Positions 35,101 through 49,767 of a DNA stretch of 64,000 nt are shown one piece after another (the first letter of the stretch is position 1; the number at the start of each line of letters is the position of its first letter). This stretch comes from Apus apus. Taxonomy: Eukaryota; Chordata; Aves; Apodiformes; Apodidae. The notes under the pieces are model-generated. The model was not told the DNA's origin, did no database searches, and saw nothing but the letters and a program-made list of their open reading frames with translations. Location: positions 14,456,633 to 14,520,632 of the forward strand of contig NC_067286.1 in assembly GCF_020740795.1 (NCBI RefSeq), read 5' to 3'. The translations under genes were made by a program, and so were the position numbers.

Positions 35101-38100
35101 TTTCTGAGAAGACTAAATGCTTTTAAAATTGCTTAGCCTTCTAAATCAGTCATAAGAAAAGGTAGCTTGTTTCAAATCAAAGATTGCCACAGACACCTTA
35201 GTGAGATAAATGGGTGTTGCACTTCTCCATCACTTAAAGAATCCACGTTTGGGTAACAGAGGCAAAGTCTGGTGTGTGGAGGTCTGAATAGAGTAACATA
35301 AGGTGATGGAAAAGATCAGATTTACGAGATCCTGGGTACATCAGTAGACAGGCATCCAGGTAGACATTCAAAAGAATCTGATCAGGCATCTAAACATTGC
35401 TGCATGTCAATGGATATTGTGCACCTAAGTTGGTGAGACATTTCTTTAAAGCTTATTAGAACTGTCCTTTTTGCATCATCAGGCAGCTTTGTAAATTTTT
35501 TTTCATAAGTAGATGCAAAGGGGGAAGTGGAGTCACACAGAAAGCCACACAGATGCTAAAGCAGCATGGCTGAGAGTTACATTGTAATAGAGCTTCTGCC
35601 TTCTGCACTTATTAGACTTCATAGACCCCTCAGTGCACCAGTGCGCACTTATATTTTCTTAGCATCCTCTCTCCTTTACATTTGTGTCTGGTCTCGCTGT
35701 TCTTAGACTAGCAAAGCTCCCACTGACTTCCTGGGGAGTTTGGCCTGCAGGTATCTAACATCTTGACCCCCTTCCTTCTTCTCCTCCCCAGCAGGATAAG
35801 GTTGTTTGTGTTAATTCACAGTTGTTAGGTTAGTCAATGTTTGGGAACAAGGAGCTTTCAGCTGATACTCTGCACTAGTGCTCACATTCAGATTGGACAG
35901 TTAAGCTTCATTAATGAACCCTCAGGAAAGCTTTTGTAGTCCTTCCAAGTAAACATTTTTACTGTTTTTAAATAAAAGCTGGTAGGGGTCCTATGGGTAG
36001 TCCTCAACAGCTTGACTTGCTATCCTGTCATATGCTATAGAGCTCTGATCTGGAAGAGGAAAGGCAAAGCTCTCACTCACCCTTCCCTCATGTTCTCCCT
36101 TCGCATCCTGCAGGAGAATCTGCTTTCCTCAGTAGGTGGTTTTTGAAGGACAAGTGTCCTACACTGAGAAGGAGACAGGAAAAAGCATAGTGGAGAAATG
36201 ATGAGGAAAAAGGTATTCCCCAGGGATTTCTCCCAGCTTTCTTTTATACATTCTAGAGCATTTTAACCTTATTGTGCTCATTTAAACTGGTTTTTCTCTA
36301 TATAAACTACATCCCATAGGTACCAGAAGGCTTATGGGATCCTAATCATAGTGTCTCAAGGCTTAGAGTCTGGGGTGATTTCTGCTCATTCTTTACCCTT
36401 GCCTAGTAAAGCTAAGCTCAGGAATTGAGAAATGTATCAGGGAGTGGGAATAGATTCTCATCATCCTTCGTAAGGGGAGCTTATTCTGCAGCTGTCTGAC
36501 ATGGGACACACTGCACAGCAGTGCACCACAGACAGTGCTCTGGGATTTCATCAAAGGGGCCCTGATGGAGCTGCTCTCCCACCCTGGGCCTTTCTGCAAG
36601 GTCTCCCCTGCAGAGGTATAGCTAATCCTGCACTGAAGCTGGCTGCAGTAATTCTCACCATATACTCTGACAATTAACAAGACAGCCTCATTTTAACTGA
36701 ATGCTGCATTACAGCTCTGGAAAAATGAGAATCACTCCAGATTAAATTAAGTTTCCCCTGCACTTGTAGTATAATGGAATCACATATAGACATCTATTAG
36801 CTACCTTTCTGTCATTCATTATTAATATAGATCCTAAAATCCCATTTTATTCCTATTTTCTCCCACCAAGGGGCATGTTACTGCAAATACTTATATAACC
36901 TATTAGTAAGCATGGTATAGTCTTCTCTGCATCCTGTCCAAAGAAGCCCTTGCAATGCCAGCTAGGAAGTGTTACTGCTCACATCAAGTCCCACATTCAG
37001 TCCTTATTGAGTTAGCCAAGGTGGGAGCAGGCACACTCAAGAATAACGCCTGGGAATTGTCCCTCGGACTTCAGAAGTAATAAATTTTAAAAACACCACC
37101 ACCCCTCCCTTTCTCCCCCTCAAAAAAAAATTAATAATCCTAGCAACCATGCAGAATCATGACTTCATTGGTTTGAGTTGTTCAGACACACAAAGGAAGA
37201 TACCATGTCTGCCCAGAACATCTTACAATCTCTTTGAAGTCACAGCCTCACAGGGAGATGAGAGAGATGATGTTATCCACCTGACAAACCTATGGCTGAC
37301 TACTGCAGACTTAGCAGTTGTAATTCAAGGAAAGCTTTTTAATCCATTTGCCTATTTCCAATTTTATTTCTATTATTCTAAAACCCTAAAAAAGAACAGC
37401 ATCTGTTGCCATTTTCAATTTTTTTTTTTTATCTTACTTAATTTTAATGTTTCTAGGTTACAAAAATTACTTGATTTAGCCAAGGCTGTGATTGTATGGA
37501 TCATACCATCATATGCATACACATATATATGCCTTCCACTGCCACCTCCTACGATGCTGAGTGGGATTTCCATATGAGGAAGGACTTCAAAATTAAACCA
37601 TCCCAAAATACTTCTGAAAAATATAACCTTCATGCCACTGAAATCAATATGAATTTAGTGACTGCTTTCTGTATGATATTTGGTTCCTTCTCTATTTAAT
37701 CCATCCCTATGTGTCTCCAATTATTTTCTTTGCCCTTCCCCTGACATTTGCTATTTTGGGTTTGGTTAGGAAAAAAAAGGCAATAAAATACTGGTACTCT
37801 CTCTTGGTATATCATGAGACACAGGATAAAAAGATCCACGCATCAGTTATAATTCTGTTTTAGAACTGCTCACAAAAATGTCATATATGAGACTATTCCT
37901 AGGAAAACTGTTTTGCCATCTTGTTTTTCCTTCTGCTGTGCAGTCTAGTATTCAGTGATATTAATCTTTCTTGTTTTTAAAAATACATGACTGATCTATG
38001 TGTATTTATGGTGGTACTTTAGTAAAGTCTATACATACTGCCTTTCTTCTAACATAAGGAGAGATGTTAGCAAAAAAAACCCAGAGGGCCCAGCCTTACT

Positions 38101-41100
38101 GTTATTGAAATTCAGTGCCAAAATTACCACCAACCTCAAGGATAGAAACAAGTTTTCCTGCAGGATGGTTCAGGATAACAAATCAATTGCACTGTACTGC
38201 TTTTTTTAATAGACACATTGCATTTTTCCATTCCAAAGCACTGAAGCACAATAGATCTTAGCAATTTATCAGGACATACATATTCAAGTACATATTTTCA
38301 TAATCATTTAAAGACATGGGCATCTTTAGTACATTGCATCAAAAAACAGAGCTTTAATACTGACAAAGCTCTTCATGATCTTACTGGCATTTTTTACTGC
38401 AAAGGACTCTATAATACATCCCCATTCAAACCACGTGACTTCAATTAATGTTCAACTAAATCATATCCAGCTCTGAGTTTCGTAATAAGAAGGGCAGGCA
38501 GGAGTATTCAGATTGAAAAATTGGGCCCTAATCAATAATCAACCGTGTAATTCTTTCTCATGCAAATGCAGATGGAAAAACTGAGTTTCCATTTTGTACA
38601 GGCTTGATTTTATGAAATTTCAATGCATTCTTGGGGAATAAGACTAATAAATAGAACAGCCATTTTAAGATCTTTGCAGTTTTATTGCAATTAGCTTCTC
38701 AGTTCCTATATGCTGAATTGGATGTGAGGAAGGAGCAGTATTAGAAGGCTGACTTGGCTTTCTCTGCTGAATATTTCATTACATAAATATGTGATTCACT
38801 CCAAATGGTACACAGGAGTGTTAGGATCAGACAAAATCAGAGAAATCTATGAATCTATGGAGAGCCACCCCCTCCCCCTGGAATATAAACTGAATGCTGT
38901 CAATTCTAGAACAATTTTTACATCTCCTGTGCTTAGTAAAGATTCAGATTTTGCTACTTCAGGAATAGCTTACTTCAGGAATATCCCCCTTTCCTTTGGG
39001 ATGAGAGCAAGGTACTACCCTACACAGGTAAAGGTGAAAGGATCAGGCCCTGATTGATTCCCTTTTCCTTCAGATATGATTTATAAGATATAATGGGGGC
39101 TCTATTAAGTCACGCTATAAAAATTATGAATAAATCTCAGTCTGAGGTTTTTTGCAGTGATTGCTTATGATGTAAGACCCTTTCATGACAGTAAATTAAA
39201 ATTGCATTGTAATGGCCCTTTGTAAATGCAATAAATCTCTGGTTTCCATGCACTGCAGCCAGCCAGTGTTGTGTGTGCTGCACACGAGCTACTAACACAG
39301 GCACATGCTGCTGGCACACACTTACGTAATTATGTTGATACCTCAGGAGCAGCAGTAAGTCTTTGTCTGAAAGTAAATCTAGCAGTACTATGTTTGGGCA
39401 AGACCATTGAGGTGTTGCAACCACATGAAACAGTTTAAAATATCCTACTGGTTTTTCCTTGAAAACCTGGGAAAGAATGTAACTTTTAAGAAGCAGAAAG
39501 ATAGATTAATCATTTTTAAATAACAAAGGCAAAATCTGTTCCTCCCGAGTCTTTTAATTTCCCAGAGACAAATACAAGTGAAAAACAGGCATTTTGGTCT
39601 GTTCAAGCAAACTGAATCTTATTTCCTGAATTTCCTGGATCATCTACTCAGCATTCACAAAAATTTTTTTTAAGTTCCCAAAAATACACCAACAGAATAA
39701 TGCTTAAACTACAACAGAATGCCTATTCCTGCCCACCTCTGCCCTCCTAAACACACATTGAAAACATTACCTGAATTTCCCCATTCAAATACAGAAATAT
39801 CAAGTCAGTTCTGGTTGCTTATTATTTGATATGCATCAGAAATACAGCTGCAGATTTCACTTTGAAAATTCGTTCCACTAACCCTGTTCTGTTTTGCAGT
39901 TTGGATTCTTGCAGTCTTCATTACACAGGATTAATTGACAGGTAGAGATGGTGGAGGCCAGTTTTGTGATTTATCCAGTTGTTAACTAAATTAAAACCTT
40001 CAATCAGAATGCTTCTAATTTGATAAGAGACTTCAAAAAATGAATAGGGAGAAACCTCTAAAAATGCCAAGCACCTACAACCTTCAGTGGAAGTGAGGTC
40101 ATGTCTTACAGCAGAGAAGAAATGGGGAAGGAGTTAAGAGACCATGAGGAAAATCCCACTCCACCTCATAGGGTCACTACCACAGCTACCACTGATTTTA
40201 GTGGGATCCAGCCAGAGACCCATGCAGACCTATTACAGACAAAATTTTTCAGGACAAGGACAATTGTGTAATTGCCACAACACTCAATGCAAAAGGGTTT
40301 GCCTTCACAGCACCCTCTGATCTCCACTTTAATTTTAAGAAAACATGATGTCAGCCACATTGTGCTATTCCTGTTTCTGTGGGGGTTTTTTTTAGCACGG
40401 ATCTCCCCATTGCTTATAGTGTGGAGTTTTGCAAGAAATCTAGTGCCAGTACATCTTAGCACTTCTTGGGAACGTGTCCCGCATACTGTAGAACTAATTT
40501 TAACTCATGCTTTTTCAGTAAAGCACTTTGTAAGGACAAATCCAGAACAACCTAATCATGCTCTGAGAGCTGAACCAACACCAGACAGAGACAATTGCTG
40601 GGAGCTAGTGGTGGTGTTCAGTTTTCTTTTTTTTGGGCAGTAGCAGATCAGCTTATATCTGAATTGTGCTTAACCAATATTGAAATGTAGTTTTCAGCTG
40701 ATAGGAGTTCTGTATTTATCCTACTAAGAAGTCCCAAAGGTGCAAGTGATTTTATTAAAAGACCTAATATAAATTTCAAAACTGTATAGATTACTTGAAA
40801 TGTTAGTTATGTCTAAGCAGCAGGAAATCAATAGTGCAAAAGTGCATTCCTGTTCTAAAGAAAACATATTTTGGAGAGCTTGCTCCCCCAAGAAAAGGAG
40901 CTCATTTTACCTTGTGAGTGTAACTGACATGGACTAAAGGAAAATAAAAAGTTTGATATTCAGTAGCAATCCTATAGCATCTTCAACTCCAAAATACAAA
41001 TTAATCTTCACATATGTACTGTCATCAGTTACAGCAGCTCCTAAAAGTGTACATTTATTGTCCTCAAAGGATATTCTGGCTGGGACTGCAGGGTTAAACC

Positions 41101-43576
41101 TTTGTTCTTACTAGATGATCTTTAACTTTCATTCAGAACAGTCCACACATGTCCACAGAAATATACACAGACCCAAAACCTGACTTTTGGAGAGATGATT
41201 GCAAGCAACTGAATAATGCAGCTAACCAAACCAGCACTTGTTAGCTGCCTAAAGTCATTATTTGTGCACCTGACTTGCTTGCATGTGAGCTCTGAAGAGC
41301 CCTCTCCAGGGTTTCAGCTAGCATCCATGTATGAAGGCAGCCATCCTGGTATAGCTCAGCAAATGAACATCTGTAATGGCACAAGCACACAACATGTTAT
41401 ATTAGCTCATTAAGCCACATCATCTGGCTGTGCTTCAGCCTTTCTTATTTTCAATAATTTTACTTAGTATGTCATTTTCAAAACAGGAATACAGCTTTTC
41501 TCAGGTTACTTGCTTTGCATTATTTTTAGCTCTCCCTTACCATGTGTTTATTGTAGCAACTAGCACAGCAATGTTATAATCTCTGCTGACACCTCTAAAT
41601 GCTTATTGCCAGAAGAACAGCAAGTTAACAGTAAGCATCTTGGAGAAGAGTTTACATTATAGTTGGATGTAGTGTTTCCCAAACCAGCTGGGGCTGGTGC
41701 AGAAGATCATCCAAAGCTATGATTCTTCAAAAGGTGTGGTGTGTGCATCAGCTGTGCAAAGGGGTGGGCACCCACCGTCCCCCCATCACTCCAGTGTCAC
41801 AGAAATCTAGCAGTCAGTTCCTATACCTTCACTTCTGAAGCCAGGCTCATGAAAGGATGTAGCCACGAGTTCAGACTTCCAATTCCCAAAACACTAATCC
41901 TGCAGATAGAATTTTTAAAAATGCATATTAAAATTTCCCAGTGCCTGCAGTATTGCTTCTGCTTGTGCCCAGAACCGCTTTAGTGTTATGGGCAACTGCC
42001 TTATATCAAACCCATAATTTTTCTTTACTAATGGACACAGTCATTTAAACGCACTTGCCAAATACACACGGAATATAAGCTATTTTCAACAGTTCCCTGG
42101 ATGCAGTAATCCAGTGGGCACAGGTTTTTTTTTTTAATCGGAATGTGAAATTTCAGGTTTATTGTCTTCCTGCAACCAGAAGATTTCAAATTTTCATCTG
42201 TCTCTGCTCAAGAGACTTCCCAGCTTCCTACAGCTGCATAATCCAGGCAGTTAGTGAAGTTGATCCAGTCTGCACAGCATGAGGCATTCACAAACCGATA
42301 CATTGGATGTGTGGCAAAGCAGCATTTTCCAATAACATGGAAGCTGTTCCTGTGTGGTAATTCTGGGCTACTGAATTCAGCAAGGTTAACAGTAGCAAAA
42401 AGATGTATGTAGCAACATTGTCCGAGAAGATAACCTCAGCTGTGACAATGCTAGTTTGTTGGGTTTCTTTATTTCAATCACTTCCTAGTTCAAAGCCAGT
42501 TCCTGTAGGAAATAGCTATATGTTGTTGCCATGCAGTTGACTTCAAGGATGAACCATGCAGAATGATTTACTGGTCTCTGTGCAGCCACAATGGGGAAAG
42601 AATGTACAAAACACACAAGGAAGCATGAGATAATGTGCAGAAGCAGATGATATGTAGAAGCAGAGAAAACTTTTTCACCCCATAGCCTGAGCAGTTGTGC
42701 CACACCAGAAAGTGAGCTGCTAAATCAGTCAAGGACACATCACATAATTTGTTCTGAAAAGACCTACGTTTCCCAGGGCTATCAATCTGTCATCTTGCAG
42801 CCATGCCATGTGAATACCAGCATTCTTAAAATCTTTGAAGGCTGCCTTTTCATCAATATTTTACCATAAACATTATTTTAGTTTAAATGGAAATAGATCA
42901 CTTACTTTTTATTACTTTTTAATATTTCAAAGTGTGTTATCACCATTAAAGAAAAGCAGTCTAAATTAAACTACTTCCAGGATAAATTTAACTTGGAAAA
43001 GCACTAGAACAAGTCTTTGCAAGATTAGGGCCTTTTACAGCATGTATGCTTTAACTCTGGCATTAACAAACAACACAGAAATGATCAGTAAACATTCTAT
43101 CTATTATATTAATTGCCTTCATGATGCAGATAAGACTAGTTCAAAATCTTAGTGGAAACTGTGAAGGATATATTGTTAAATATCCTCTTCTACTGTAATT
43201 TACCTTATATAGGAGTCTTGCCAGGGGCTCTAATGAAGCAGAAGCAGTTTTGCAGTTTTACCATCTGTTATCAAATCTTCTCCTGCTATAATAGAAACAC
43301 AATTGCATTAGAATTTAGAAGTGACAAATGTTGAAAAAAAATATTTTCTTTCATTGTTTAAATAGTTTTGCTCTGTATTCTAAAGAACAAAATGTTTGCA
43401 CAATAAATAAAATATTTTAAAAACTGATTTAATTTAAAAAAAAAGACACAGCAAGAGAATAGAGTTGTTCTACAATATATATGTATGTGAAGAGATATAA
43501 ATAAAAAATCATGTTATATTCCACAGCCTTAGGTTTTAATTCAGGGTGACACTTCTTATTCTTACATGCTGCAGAA

Positions 43577-43597
43577 AACAAACAAACAAACAAAATG
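43577..43597 (+). repeat. (AAAC)n microsatellite
   Basis: About five units of aaac/caaa in intron 1 of KCNC1. Confidence 0.85.
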
Positions 43598-45044
43598 CAA
43601 AACAACAAAGCACCCTTTAAATATGAATGGCACTGGAAATTAAAAAAATGCTGCATCTAAGCTATTTGATAGAGGACCAAATTGTAGAGTACCCAGGAAT
43701 TGAATCCTTCTGTCCCTCTTTCCATCCAAAGTAAGGACCCACAGGATAAAAATTCCAAAGAACAATACAGTTTACCTTCAGTTATGTGCAATGGACTAAA
43801 AATGAATACTTAATATTTATATGAATTATTGTCAGTGTCAAGTAAGATGAAGCTTATAAAAATAGTACTAAAACAGGGAATAAGTTATAAGACTTGGTGG
43901 GTAAATGCCTCTTTACGTACAGGATTATTTATAGATATTTTTCTAATCTGTTCTGTCATCTTGTCTCTTAAATTATTAGAAAGGGAGAACGAAGGAACTA
44001 CAGCAAATGTAGATGAAAGAGAAATCTGACTGGGAACCATGGCAGGAATATGAGCAAAAGCCAGAATGTCTGGAGCCATGTAGCTGCAGTAGCAAAATCC
44101 CTCTTTTGGTATAAATTTTGATCTCACAAAGAAGGTCACAACAGGAAGTTTTAAGCACCAGATCCTGATTTTCATAGCTCCCCTTGAAGTCAATGACAGC
44201 TGCAAATAGTCTCTTCAAGTTGATCCCCAAAGGTTCTTAGGCTAGGCATTGAAAGCTTTAAAAATATCAGTTGTGGTAGCTTTGTGCATCTATGTATCAT
44301 CACCTGGTAAAGAAACTGCCAGTACTAGTATCTCACTGCATCATGAAGTTTGTGTGAGTCTTAACCTTTTATGAAAATACTTTTTAAACTTCTACAAAAA
44401 GGACAAGATATAACCAAAATATCAGTAGAATTTTAAATAAGTATTCAATATCAAACTGCAAGGTAGTTCAGATAATTGGGATGAAAGTCACCTTGCAAGA
44501 AAATTCAAAGGAAGGGAGCACATTGACAAAGCTTCTGCTGAGTTCTTGCAAGTAGGGGGAAATTATCTTTTACATGGGTAAAACAGGCTTCTACTCTGTT
44601 CCCTGGATCTACATGGTTATGGCTCACTGCACAGGGGGGCTGTGATTCCACAGGCTTTTGTTTTGGTCATTCAAGTACCAGTTTGATAAGTACCAAAGTG
44701 GAGTACTTTTTTGTAATCTCTTCATCCAGGTAGGATTTTGAAGTAGCTGTATGTCTGCTGAGAATACCACACACAACTGCTCTTATGACATTTCTTGCTC
44801 TTTACTTCAGTAACAAGGTCTAATTCAGACTGACAAGAATTTTATCCAATCTCTTTGTCTTAAATTTGCTGATTATCCTAAATCTATTTTAAAAGATGGA
44901 TATAGTTACAGATGTGAGAATTGTGGTAAATTTAAGCAGAGATCCTATATGTGAATGCTAAGAACAACAGCTATTTTTATTATTTATTTATTTTCCCCAC
45001 AAGGATATCTGATCACGTTGTTCATCCCAATAGCTGATCAGGAT

Positions 45045-45187
45045 TTTAAGGCCAGGTTGGATGAGGTTTTGTGCAACCTGGTCTAGTGGTAGGGGTCCCT
45101 CCTCATATCGGGGGGGGGTGGGTTGAAACTGATCATCTTTAAGGTCCCTTCCAACCTTAACAATTCAGTGATTCTATGATTCTATGT
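45045..45187 (+). mobile_element. CR1 LINE 3' end
   Basis: Shows the CR1 terminal segment: 'aaggccaggttggatgaggtt', 'gcaacctggtctagtgg', a G9 run in 'atcgggggggggtggg', 'gatcatctttaaggtcccttcc' and the tail 'attcagtgattctatgattctatg' with about two and a half copies of the 8-bp repeat typical of CR1. It is 5'-truncated, as most CR1 copies are, and in the same orientation as KCNC1. Confidence 0.93.
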
Positions 45188-48100
45188 CCATCCAACAGAT
45201 GTAATTTTCACTTACAGTAGCTGTGGACACATCATTAATTCTATTAACTGCAAAACTTCGCGTAGAAAACCCTTTCTGTGGCATCCCTTGCTCATCACTT
45301 TGACAACTTTAGCAAAATAACCAAAAGGAAGAGATTTCTACTATGAGCTTGGACATGACTGTCCAGATACAGCAGTAGTTTGGTCCTAAGATCTCCCTAC
45401 AAGAGCTGTAATGTATATAGATGGCAAAGGGCTCAGAAATACATTCAAAAAAAAACAGGAGACAATTTCTGTGTGTAAACTACATTCACAACCCCTGTTT
45501 AAGAGAGACCAGAAACTGTATTTTGAGAAGCATATAAATCATTGTTGGGATGCAAAGGGAAAACATTATTTTTTCATTCACTAGCTGCACTGCATATGAT
45601 ACAAGCTGTAATCAAGAAGAATTTCAAGATGACATGAAGCTATCAGGCTGCAGAATTCCTGCTAGTGCTCACTGCAAGTGCTCACCACAGTCCTGCTATT
45701 AAAATGCCCACAGGCCACAAAAACACTCTAGCCAACTTGCTAGCCCAAATTACAGATCCTTCTAGTTAACAACACTCACCACAGGCTTGCAGCTTAGGGT
45801 ACAATCCATTTTTTCTTACAATACACCCACCTTCATCAAAACACTAAGTAGTCACCTGTGGTTTTGAATCTGCCATTATGCTAAGGCAGTGATTATATTT
45901 TTTCAACACACACATAAGAAAGAGATGAGTCAAAATTAAAGTCGCCGTGCATGTCACCAGCCCCTCTTCAGCATTTATTCTATAGCATTTTTTGTCTTTC
46001 AAATCCAGCTACTCATGAGGATTGTGAGGGAGGAAAAGGTTGGTGAATTCTTTGGGGCTTGTGTTTTTGGAAACTTTGCAGGTGCTGTTTTGGGAGCCTT
46101 CTCACAATACATAGACTTTTTGGCTAAAGAACAGACTTTGGAGTATCAACAGTATTATGTGTATTCTGCAGCTTCAGATCTAGAGCTGGTCAAAAAAATG
46201 TAGGTACATTTCCTTTATTCAAGTGAAGATTTTTTTCCTCCCATTTCTCCTCTTTCTCTCAAAGAAGATTTATACAAAGTTTCTTCTTTTTCTCTATGAT
46301 AAAAATCCCCTAATTTTTTTCCTCCCAGTATCAGTTTAAAAGTGGAAAAGCAAAAAGTAAAGTAAAAAAGTAAAAAGCAAAGGATTTTCTGCACAAAATT
46401 TTTTCAGAAAAAGGAAAAAGCCTTGCTGGTTTGAAGTCTGCAGGACAAATATGACAATTTTTGATCAGTGTTTTCAAGGAAGAAAGGATCCCTTTTTTCC
46501 AGATTGCTTTTATAATTTCCATCAAGTTACTTAGATTTACACACTCCTTTAGGTGGTTTGAGGTGGGGATTTTTTTTCTTTTTCAATTGGTTGTTAGTAA
46601 AAACAGGTTTCTGTGTAGATCAGGAAAATACGGATTTTCTCATGAATTTTTCTTCAATTGATTTGCAGCCTAGGTCCGTGTTTCTCTAGACCTTTCTGGA
46701 CATGAAACCACTCTTCATTTTAGAAGGATAATTTCTTTTCCTGATTCTTCCCCTTTCACCCAGAGGCTGTGGCACCAATTCTGTTTTTTAAGCAACATTT
46801 TGATTGTTGTTGGATAACTGATCTCCTGCTCACAAAGCATGGGATACTATGCAGAGAAGGAACTGCAGTCATCATCAGACATTAGAAGGACACTCTTCTG
46901 AAGTACAACTACAGAAAACAGTGGTTCCAATGTAAGAAATAAGAAGGAAAATACTTGGAATAGGATGTAGCAACTGTACAGGAGATGATAGAGGGCTTCA
47001 GAATTAAAAGAACAAATTGCTGTGGGGAGAGGGAGGTCCCTTCAATGTTCGCTAGACATTGAAGAGCAAATAGCATTGGGACCCTGGAAAGGTCATAGAG
47101 AAGCAAGACTGTCAAGGGCTTGAAATCTCAGATTGTAGCAGCCTACAGAAAATCCTTTTCCAGCAAGGTGAGAACAACCTAATTAGAGTAATTCAAATGA
47201 GCTAGCAATATGCCAGTACATTCTGCACATGCTTCAAGCAAGAAAGCAGCCCTGACAAGAGCCCAGGAAGAAGGGAAATTTCAGTAATAGATTATGGTAA
47301 GAAGAACACATTTTGCTGTTGCAAGCTTGCCAAAAATAATAAAAAAAAAGGCTTAGGCTCCACAACAAAAAGCCTCGTGTATAATCACTGGTGCTAGCAC
47401 TGGAGAAGCCTTTGCTGTAAGGACATTTGAGGATTTTGGATGGTGTGTTCACTCAGGTTTTTTCTGTGGCCTGTGAAGGTCAAACACCTTGATGACTGAC
47501 ACAAGAGCTTGGCAAGGAATTAAAAAAAAAGAGAGAAGAGGCCAACTTCATCACTTTAAGAGCTCTAGGGCAGAGACTTCAGTGTTCCAACCTAGCCAAA
47601 CCAGCTTTTCCTCTTACAAGTCCTGCACAAGAATTATGGCCTTCAACACACACACAGGCTTCTTTCAGCTATGATCCAAGACTAAATGGAATTTCAGGAT
47701 TAAACAACTGGCCTAATAAATATATAGGGCATTTGTGGAAGCGAGAGGAAGCTTTTTCTCTGTCAGACTAAAAGATACCGTGCAAGTTTCAGCAGTATTC
47801 CCCATGGGTATTATTCTGGGGGTGATTCTCATTGCACGTTAAATCCATCAGACAATTAACATTCCTTTGCCCTTGTTTTATCACATCAATTTTAAAAAAA
47901 AAAGTCTAGAATAAATGGGCAATCTTTAATTGAGAATATATGCTGTCTAATGAAGAGATGTGGCTTGTTAATGCATTCTGTTCACTGAGGACTCCAATAT
48001 GAATATATGGGTATACTTCAGTGGCAGATACAGCGATGGGGTGAAGGAGAGAGAAGGTAGCAAACAGAAGCAGTACCAGCCTGAGGAGGAAGCACAGGAA

Positions 48101-48727
48101 AGCGATAACTCTGGATCTGACTTCTAATGCAACCTCTGGCAAGTCGCAACTTCTTAATAGTGATTTACATCTATAATCAGGATAATAGAACATTATTTAT
48201 CTACCTCTTCTGGGTATTGTGCAGACTAATTAATGTTTGCACAGTAATTTGGAGATAAATTTGAGACACTGGATGAATTTCCAGTATCATATTTGCTTAA
48301 AGCAGGTGAAGTGAGGACATCTTTTTGACACAGAAAGAACTAAAATTATTCTCAAAATAAATGAGAGGGATCAGGAGGAAATCTTATCTTTGCTTCATTC
48401 TGATTACTCAACATTCCTTAATAAGATTGACAGGAAATGAGAAAGCAAAGCTTTCATGGATTGGGGAAGTAAAATTTAGGAAAAAAATTTAACACTGTAT
48501 CTACAAAACCTTTCCAAACTACAGTTAAAAATTCAGAAGATTCTTTTTGCTCTTTCAAATGAAAAATTAATGCAAGACACCCTCAGTACAATGTGCATAA
48601 CAGAGCATTAGCAGATCTACTAAATAACTTTTCATTAAATAATGACAAAGTTTAAAAGTTGAATACATATAGCCCCAATGGGCATTTTAAAACATAACAT
48701 GCAAAATGAAAGCACTAGCAGACTTAA

Positions 48728-48743
48728 ACACACACACACACAC
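48728..48743 (+). repeat. (AC)8 microsatellite
   Basis: Eight AC units in intron 1 of KCNC1. Confidence 0.9.
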
Positions 48744-49125
48744 TACATTTTAACTGGTCCCAGTTTGCAGCAACCTTCTAAAGCCAGAAACCAGCCCTAG
48801 TGAATGAATCAATTGTCTCTATGATCTGTGTATCCTGAATAGAGATTTCTAATTGAAGGAGCAAATGACACCTCAGCCCTGAGGCGGCAATAGAACGAAC
48901 CCTTGATTTTTATATTGCCTGTTGTCAGAAAACACGTTGCGTTCCATAAACAGGCAGACTAAGTATGGGCTGAGATTTGTGTCTAGCAAAGTGGGTCTCT
49001 TCCAAGAAGACCAACACTCTACAGAACAAGATACCAGAGCAGATGCTGTATATGCTGAAGCCTGACATATGCTGAGGCTCCCTGAGCAATCACAGAAAGG
49101 CACGAAGCATACTGGGAGCAGTCAC

Positions 49126-49215
49126 CTTCTTCTCAGTTGGGTTGGCTTTATCTCCAGGATCATCTTCATAATCTGAAACCTCTGACACAAAGGCATTAGA
49201 CAGATACTTCGCTTC
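49126..49215 (-). other. Possible coding exon on the - strand, unknown gene
   Basis: On the - strand, the acceptor ctgaatgtttcctcag is followed by 90 nt (30 codons, phase 0/0) and the donor GAAG|gtgact. It reads EAKYLSNAFVSEVSDYEDDP then GDKANPTEKK, an acidic-to-basic, hydrophilic peptide. I do not recognise it; it lies inside KCNC1 intron 1 on the opposite strand. A chance open segment is possible. Confidence 0.25.
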
Positions 49216-49734
49216 CTGAGGAAACATTCAGCCAGAAGTGGCAAAGATACTGTTACAGATCAGGTTGAGGGGCAAAGAAGTCAGTACAGACACGGAAGAA
49301 TGACACTTGGACCTTTTCTGTCACCTCCAGTATTTTGGGACAGGTAGTAGAAGACTCAAGGAGCAAGGCAGATGACACAAGAGTTGCACATCTGCTTTGT
49401 AGATACCAATCTCTTTGAAAATGCCCTTTGACTAAAATGCAGACCATGGAGTGTGTTGGAGATATGTGAGCAGCACAAGACCCACTTACTGGTGCCTCCT
49501 TCCACTGTAATATCTGATTATTATTGCTATGGGCAAGCAGAAAATACCTTTGAGATTGCCCAGGGGCCAATGTGGTCCTCAAAAAAATGCACTGCTTCTG
49601 AAGAATAAATTCAAACTCTTTTTTACTGTGGTTTTGTTTCTAGCTTACAGGGATGGCCTGAAGTTAGTTATATATTGGTTGTCTAATTCAAGGGATCAAA
49701 TGTGTCAAATTTGGCTTTCCTGGGGTTTTTCTCT

Positions 49735-49767
49735 GGAGTAATTCCTGGTATCTTCAGGAATTACTCC
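49735..49767. repeat. Perfect 13-bp hairpin with 7-nt loop
   Basis: GGAGTAATTCCTG (49735-49747), loop GTATCTT, then CAGGAATTACTCC (49755-49767), an exact inverted repeat. It does not extend further, so it is shorter than a typical microRNA precursor stem. Confidence 0.9.
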
